Origin: Deltaproteobacteria bacterium
GTDB taxonomy: Bacteria; Myxococcota_A; UBA9042; PHBI01
NCBI GenBank assembly: GCA_020632715.1
Contig: JACKFA010000009.1
Location: 62,001-126,000, forward strand
DNA: 64,000 nt
Reading direction: 5' to 3'
A program made the translations under genes and the position numbers. How positions within the stretch are numbered: the stretch's first letter is position 1; every line of letters begins with the position of its first letter. The notes beneath the pieces are model-generated. The model was not told the origin of the DNA. It saw only the letters and a list, made by a program, of their open reading frames with translations, and made no database searches. Shown one piece after another: positions 61,405-64,000 of the stretch.

Positions 61405-62296
61405 GGGCGGCCTCCGCGCGGACGTGCTCGGGGAGCGTCTCGGGGCCCGGCGCGGCGGCGCCGTCGGCGGCGCTCCGGGCGGTCATGATGGCGGCGCGGA
61501 TCTCGGCGTCCACGGCGCGCTCGGCCTCCGACGAGAGGCGCCCCGCGCGCTGCAGCACGAGCGCGTCGTGCGGGACCGCCGGCGCGTCCCCGTGGCGCGC
61601 GTCGACGAGCGTCGGGCCCTTCCCGGCGAGCGCCCGGTCGCGGGCGCGCTGGACCGCGCGGAACACGGCGCCGCCGTCGTCGCCGTCGACCGTGACGACG
61701 CGGAGCCCCCAGCCCTCGGCCGCCCGGTGGAGCGAGCCCACGCCGCCGTCCGCGCCGCGCGCGACGAAGACGACGCGGGCGCCGGCGACCCCGGCGAGCG
61801 TGAAGGCGCGGTGTGCGTCCTGTGAGAAGGCGACCGCGCTCCCGAAGAGGCCGATGGCGACGCGCTCGTCGCCGCCTCGGAGCGCCGCGGCGTGGCCGAA
61901 GCCCGCCGCGTGGAGGAGGTGCGCCGCGGGCGCGCCGGCCGAGAGCACGACGCCCCGCGCGGGGTCCTGCACGGCGCCGGGCAGCGTGCGCCCGCCACCC
62001 GAGGCCGACGCCCGCGCGAACATCTGGAGGAAGAGGTCGTCCACGGTGACGCCGCGCGCGAGGGCCGCGACCCAGTCGCGCGCCGTGCCGAAGAGCATGT
62101 CGCCCGGCTCGGTCGCGAGGGCGGCCGCCGTCATCGCCACGCGGGCGCGGCCGGCGGGCGGGAAGAGGCCGATGTGGCCTGCCTCGGCGAGGTTCGCGAG
62201 GTGCGCCTCGACGGCGGACGCGAGGGCCACGCCCTCGACGATCCGCGCCTCCACCTCGAGGCTCGGCCCGGTCTCGAGCGGGAGGACCGCGCTCAC
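61391..62296 (-). CDS. First E1-alpha-like subunit lacking the thiamine diphosphate motif
   Basis: 301 aa from GTG at 62296, overlapping the lipA stop (GTGA). It is alignable with E1 alpha over most of its length: GDMLFGTARDWVAALARGVTVDDLFLQMFARA corresponds to the 'D-x-x-x-P-x-Y-R-D-H' to 'F' region, and DARHGDAP, SSEAERAVDAEIRAAI to the C-terminus. The cofactor motif is gone: VAIGLFGSAVAFSQDAHRAF stands where VAxxFFGDGAxxEGxxHEAL is expected, and the distal ENN is RGA. It is shorter than usual (~330-400 aa). Both alpha-like genes of this operon share the loss. Confidence 0.75.
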   Translation of the reverse strand: MSAVLPLETGPSLEVEARIVEGVALASAVEAHLANLAEAGHIGLFPPAGRARVAMTAAALATEPGDMLFGTARDWVAALARGVTVDDLFLQMFARASASGGGRTLPGAVQDPARGVVLSAGAPAAHLLHAAGFGHAAALRGGDERVAIGLFGSAVAFSQDAHRAFTLAGVAGARVVFVARGADGGVGSLHRAAEGWGLRVVTVDGDDGGAVFRAVQRARDRALAGKGPTLVDARHGDAPAVPHDALVLQRAGRLSSEAERAVDAEIRAAIMTARSAADGAAAPGPETLPEHVRAEAAHEDR

Positions 62297-63291
62297 GCGC
62301 CCCCGCGCGAGTTGAGCCCGCCCTGGGTCTCGAGGTGCCGCTTCAGGAAGAGCTCGCCCGCGCGGTAGCTCGACCGCACGAGGGGCCCCGACGCGACGTA
62401 GGCGAAGCCCAGCTCGCGGGCGAGGTCGGCGTAGTGGTCGAAGACCTCGGGGCGCACGTACTCGACGACCTCGAGGTGCTTCGGCGAGGGCCGGAGGTAC
62501 TGCCCGAACGTGACCACGTCGACGTCGACGCCGCGGAGCAGCGTGAGGGCCTCGATGATCTCGGCCTCGGTCTCGCCGAGCCCGACCATGAGGCTCGTCT
62601 TCGCGAGCACGTCGCCGCCGCGCGGCCCGCGCCCGCGGCCGGCCGTCTTGATGTGGCCGAGGACGGCGAGCGACTGCTCGAACGTCGCGCGCGCGTCGCG
62701 CACCCGGCGCGTGAGGCGCGGCACGGTCTCGACGTTGTGCGCGATGACCTCGCACGCCGCGTCGATGAGCGTGTCGACGCCCGCCATGCGCCCCTGGAAG
62801 TCGGGGATGAGCACCTCGACGAGGATCTCGGGCTTCAGCCGCTTCAGCTCGCGCACGCAGCTCGCGAAGTGCTCGGCGCCGCCGTCCGGGAGGTCGTCGC
62901 GGTTGACCGAGGTCAGGACGATGTAGTCCACGCCCATCTCGACGACGGATCGCGCCGCGTTCCTGGGCTCCTCGGGGTCGAGCGCGAGCGGCTTGCCCGT
63001 CGTGACCGCGCAGAAGCGGCAGCCGCGCGTGCAGGTGCCGCCCATCAACATGATGGTGGCCGTGCCGCCGCCCCAGCACTCGCCGATGTTCGGGCAGCGC
63101 GCCTCCTCGCAGACCGTGAAGAGGCCGAGCCCCTTCTGGCGCTCCTTGATGGCGCGGTAGCGCTCCCCGCCGGGCGCCTGGACCTTGAGCCAGAGCGGCT
63201 TCGGGACGCGCGGCGCGGCGGCGCGACCCGAGGGGGACGGCGAGGGCGACGACGGCGGGGCGGTCGGCCCCTGCAGGATGGGAAACTTCAT
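62293..63291 (-). CDS. lipA: Lipoyl synthase LipA
   Basis: 332 aa. This radical-SAM enzyme inserts two sulfurs into octanoyl-E2. The auxiliary cluster motif CEEARCPNIGEC, the SAM cluster motif CTRGCRFC, and the C-terminal SSYRAGE (Ser ligand) are present. A short Pro/Ser-rich N-terminal extension precedes LWLKVQAPGGERYRAIKERQKGLGLFTV. It is first in the operon with the dehydrogenase genes, so cofactor and enzyme are co-expressed. A good sigma70-type promoter lies just upstream. Confidence 0.96.
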   Translation of the reverse strand: MKFPILQGPTAPPSSPSPSPSGRAAAPRVPKPLWLKVQAPGGERYRAIKERQKGLGLFTVCEEARCPNIGECWGGGTATIMLMGGTCTRGCRFCAVTTGKPLALDPEEPRNAARSVVEMGVDYIVLTSVNRDDLPDGGAEHFASCVRELKRLKPEILVEVLIPDFQGRMAGVDTLIDAACEVIAHNVETVPRLTRRVRDARATFEQSLAVLGHIKTAGRGRGPRGGDVLAKTSLMVGLGETEAEIIEALTLLRGVDVDVVTFGQYLRPSPKHLEVVEYVRPEVFDHYADLARELGFAYVASGPLVRSSYRAGELFLKRHLETQGGLNSRGGA

Positions 63292-63313
63292 GCGTGCTCA
63301 CGCTCCGGGCGGA

Positions 63314-63342
63314 GGTATAGGTCCCCGACGGCCGGTTAGCAA
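63314..63342 (-). promoter_or_regulatory. Sigma70-type promoter of the lipA-lpdA operon
   Basis: On the minus strand, TTGCTA (63337-63342) and TATACC (63314-63319) are separated by exactly 17 bases, 22 bases before the lipA ATG. GGAG is a suitable ribosome site. It is the clearest vegetative promoter seen here. Confidence 0.6.
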
Positions 63343-63374
63343 GCCTCCGAGCGGGGCGGGAGCCCCCTCCCACG

Positions 63375-64000
63375 TCACCCGCGGGCGACGTCGAGCACCG
63401 CGTCGAACATCACCTGGCGCCCGCGCTGCACGAGGTGCGCGCCGGGGAAACCGACGAGCCTCGACCCCGGGAAGTGCTCGTGCAGGCGACGCGCGTGGTC
63501 GGGCGGCGTCATGCGGTCGTGCTCGCCGTAGACGATGGCGACGCGCGCGTCCGGGTTCGCCGGCGCCCGCGACAGCGGGCACGCGGCGTCGAAGGCCGCG
63601 ACGAACTCCTCGCGCGAGAGGCCGAGGGAGGCCATCGCGGAGGGGGCGGCGTCGTCCTCGGGCCACGCGAGGTCGGCGAGGCTCGCGAACGGGATGGCGG
63701 CGACGAGGTAGCTGAGCTCGGGCGCCGCGGTCGCGAGCAGGGCCCCCGTGAAGCCGCCGAGGGAGAGCCCGAAGGCGCCGACCTCGGGGACCCCGGCGTG
63801 CAGGAGGTGGCGGACGAGCGCGCGGATGTCGGTGACGGTCTGCGCGAAGGCCTCGGTCGTGCGCGCCGGGCGCACGTAGCTCGGGAAGACCGGCGGCACG
63901 AGGCGCTCGAGCGGGGCCCGCTGGCCGTGGAAGGGGAGCACGACGTGCACGACGTCGAGGCCGTGCTGGTAGAGCCAGCGCGCGCGCAGCACGGTCGCGT
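63375..64000 (-). CDS. Alpha/beta-hydrolase (5' end beyond window)
   Basis: The frame is open to the window edge; at least 207 residues are present. The nucleophile elbow FGLSLGGFTGALLA (G-x-S-x-G) is followed by the acid in IVYGEHDRMTPPDHARRLHEHF and the His in VGFPGAHLVQRG. The upstream part LPFHGQRAPLERL matches the oxyanion-hole region. It is probably an esterase or similar enzyme of the dienelactone/prolyl-oligopeptidase type; substrate unknown. It is on the same strand upstream of lipA but separated by a promoter. Confidence 0.8.
   Translation of the reverse strand, partial: ATVLRARWLYQHGLDVVHVVLPFHGQRAPLERLVPPVFPSYVRPARTTEAFAQTVTDIRALVRHLLHAGVPEVGAFGLSLGGFTGALLATAAPELSYLVAAIPFASLADLAWPEDDAAPSAMASLGLSREEFVAAFDAACPLSRAPANPDARVAIVYGEHDRMTPPDHARRLHEHFPGSRLVGFPGAHLVQRGRQVMFDAVLDVARG

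Noticed and set aside
1..64000. tRNA, rRNA, riboswitch or prophage signals
   Set aside because: No cloverleaf-like tRNA sequence, rRNA segment, known riboswitch core, integrase or phage structural gene was recognised in the window by reading.

Overview
This is a gene-dense, very GC-rich stretch (roughly 70% by eye) with third-position G/C throughout. The content suggests a Myxococcota-type (Polyangia-like) deltaproteobacterium; no rRNA or tRNA is present to confirm this. Pointers are the many secreted lipoproteins with long Asp/Thr/Ala-rich linkers behind the lipobox cysteine, Cys-rich repeat proteins, a caspase-like protein paired with a DUF4384-like membrane protein, and tightly overlapping operons joined by ATGA, GTGA or TGATG junctions.

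Layout. 1-5.8 kb: a membrane protein cut by the window edge and three lipoproteins. 5.9-18.3 kb: a cellulose synthesis locus on the minus strand (bcsR-like, bcsQ, a fused bcsA-bcsB, bcsZ, bcsC) with a GH5 endoglucanase lipoprotein upstream. 18.2-21.6 kb: lipB, a divergent LytM/M23 protein, and a Fur-box-preceded outer-membrane protein plus cytochrome c lipoprotein. 21.6-29.2 kb: a TetR regulator divergent from a six-gene efflux operon (TolC, HlyD, two ATPases, two permeases), with a 66-bp palindrome between them. 29.2-35.7 kb: a CheW protein carrying a CZB zinc domain, a 156-bp MITE-like element, a fasciclin lipoprotein, a caspase-like protein, a DUF4384-like protein and a small lipoprotein. 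35.8-37.3 kb: a MarR/cupin pair with twin operators, and a VOC protein. 37.3-41.9 kb: a zwf-pgi-gnd operon in which zwf and pgi carry seven single-base indels. 42.2-50.9 kb: a peptidoglycan-targeting protein, a LOG-family protein, a HEAT protein, a metzincin lipoprotein, a glyoxalase plus SDR pair, a PEP-synthase-like lipoprotein and a HAD phosphatase. 50.9-56.2 kb: a DsbA-type lipoprotein and the phenylalanine/tyrosine catabolic operon hmgA-hpd-phhA with a divergent LysR regulator. 56.4-63.3 kb: a six-gene 2-oxoacid dehydrogenase operon (lipA, E1alpha-like, E1beta, E2, second E1alpha-like, E3). 63.4-64 kb: an alpha/beta hydrolase cut by the window edge.

Functional links. lipB and lipA in the same window supply the lipoyl cofactor used by the E2 at 59-60 kb. 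The zwf-pgi-gnd genes form the oxidative pentose phosphate entry. The bcs locus makes and exports cellulose, and two glycoside hydrolases (BcsZ and the GH5 lipoprotein) probably trim it.

Most notable observations: both E1alpha-like subunits of the dehydrogenase operon have lost the thiamine-diphosphate (GDG...N) motif; a recurrent 15-19 bp palindrome (TGTTGCA-N-TGCAACA type) lies inside genes and in one intergenic region, next to patches of atypical AT-rich codons; there is a complete MITE-like element; and indels cluster in pgi/zwf. I found no CRISPR array and no phage or integrase genes.
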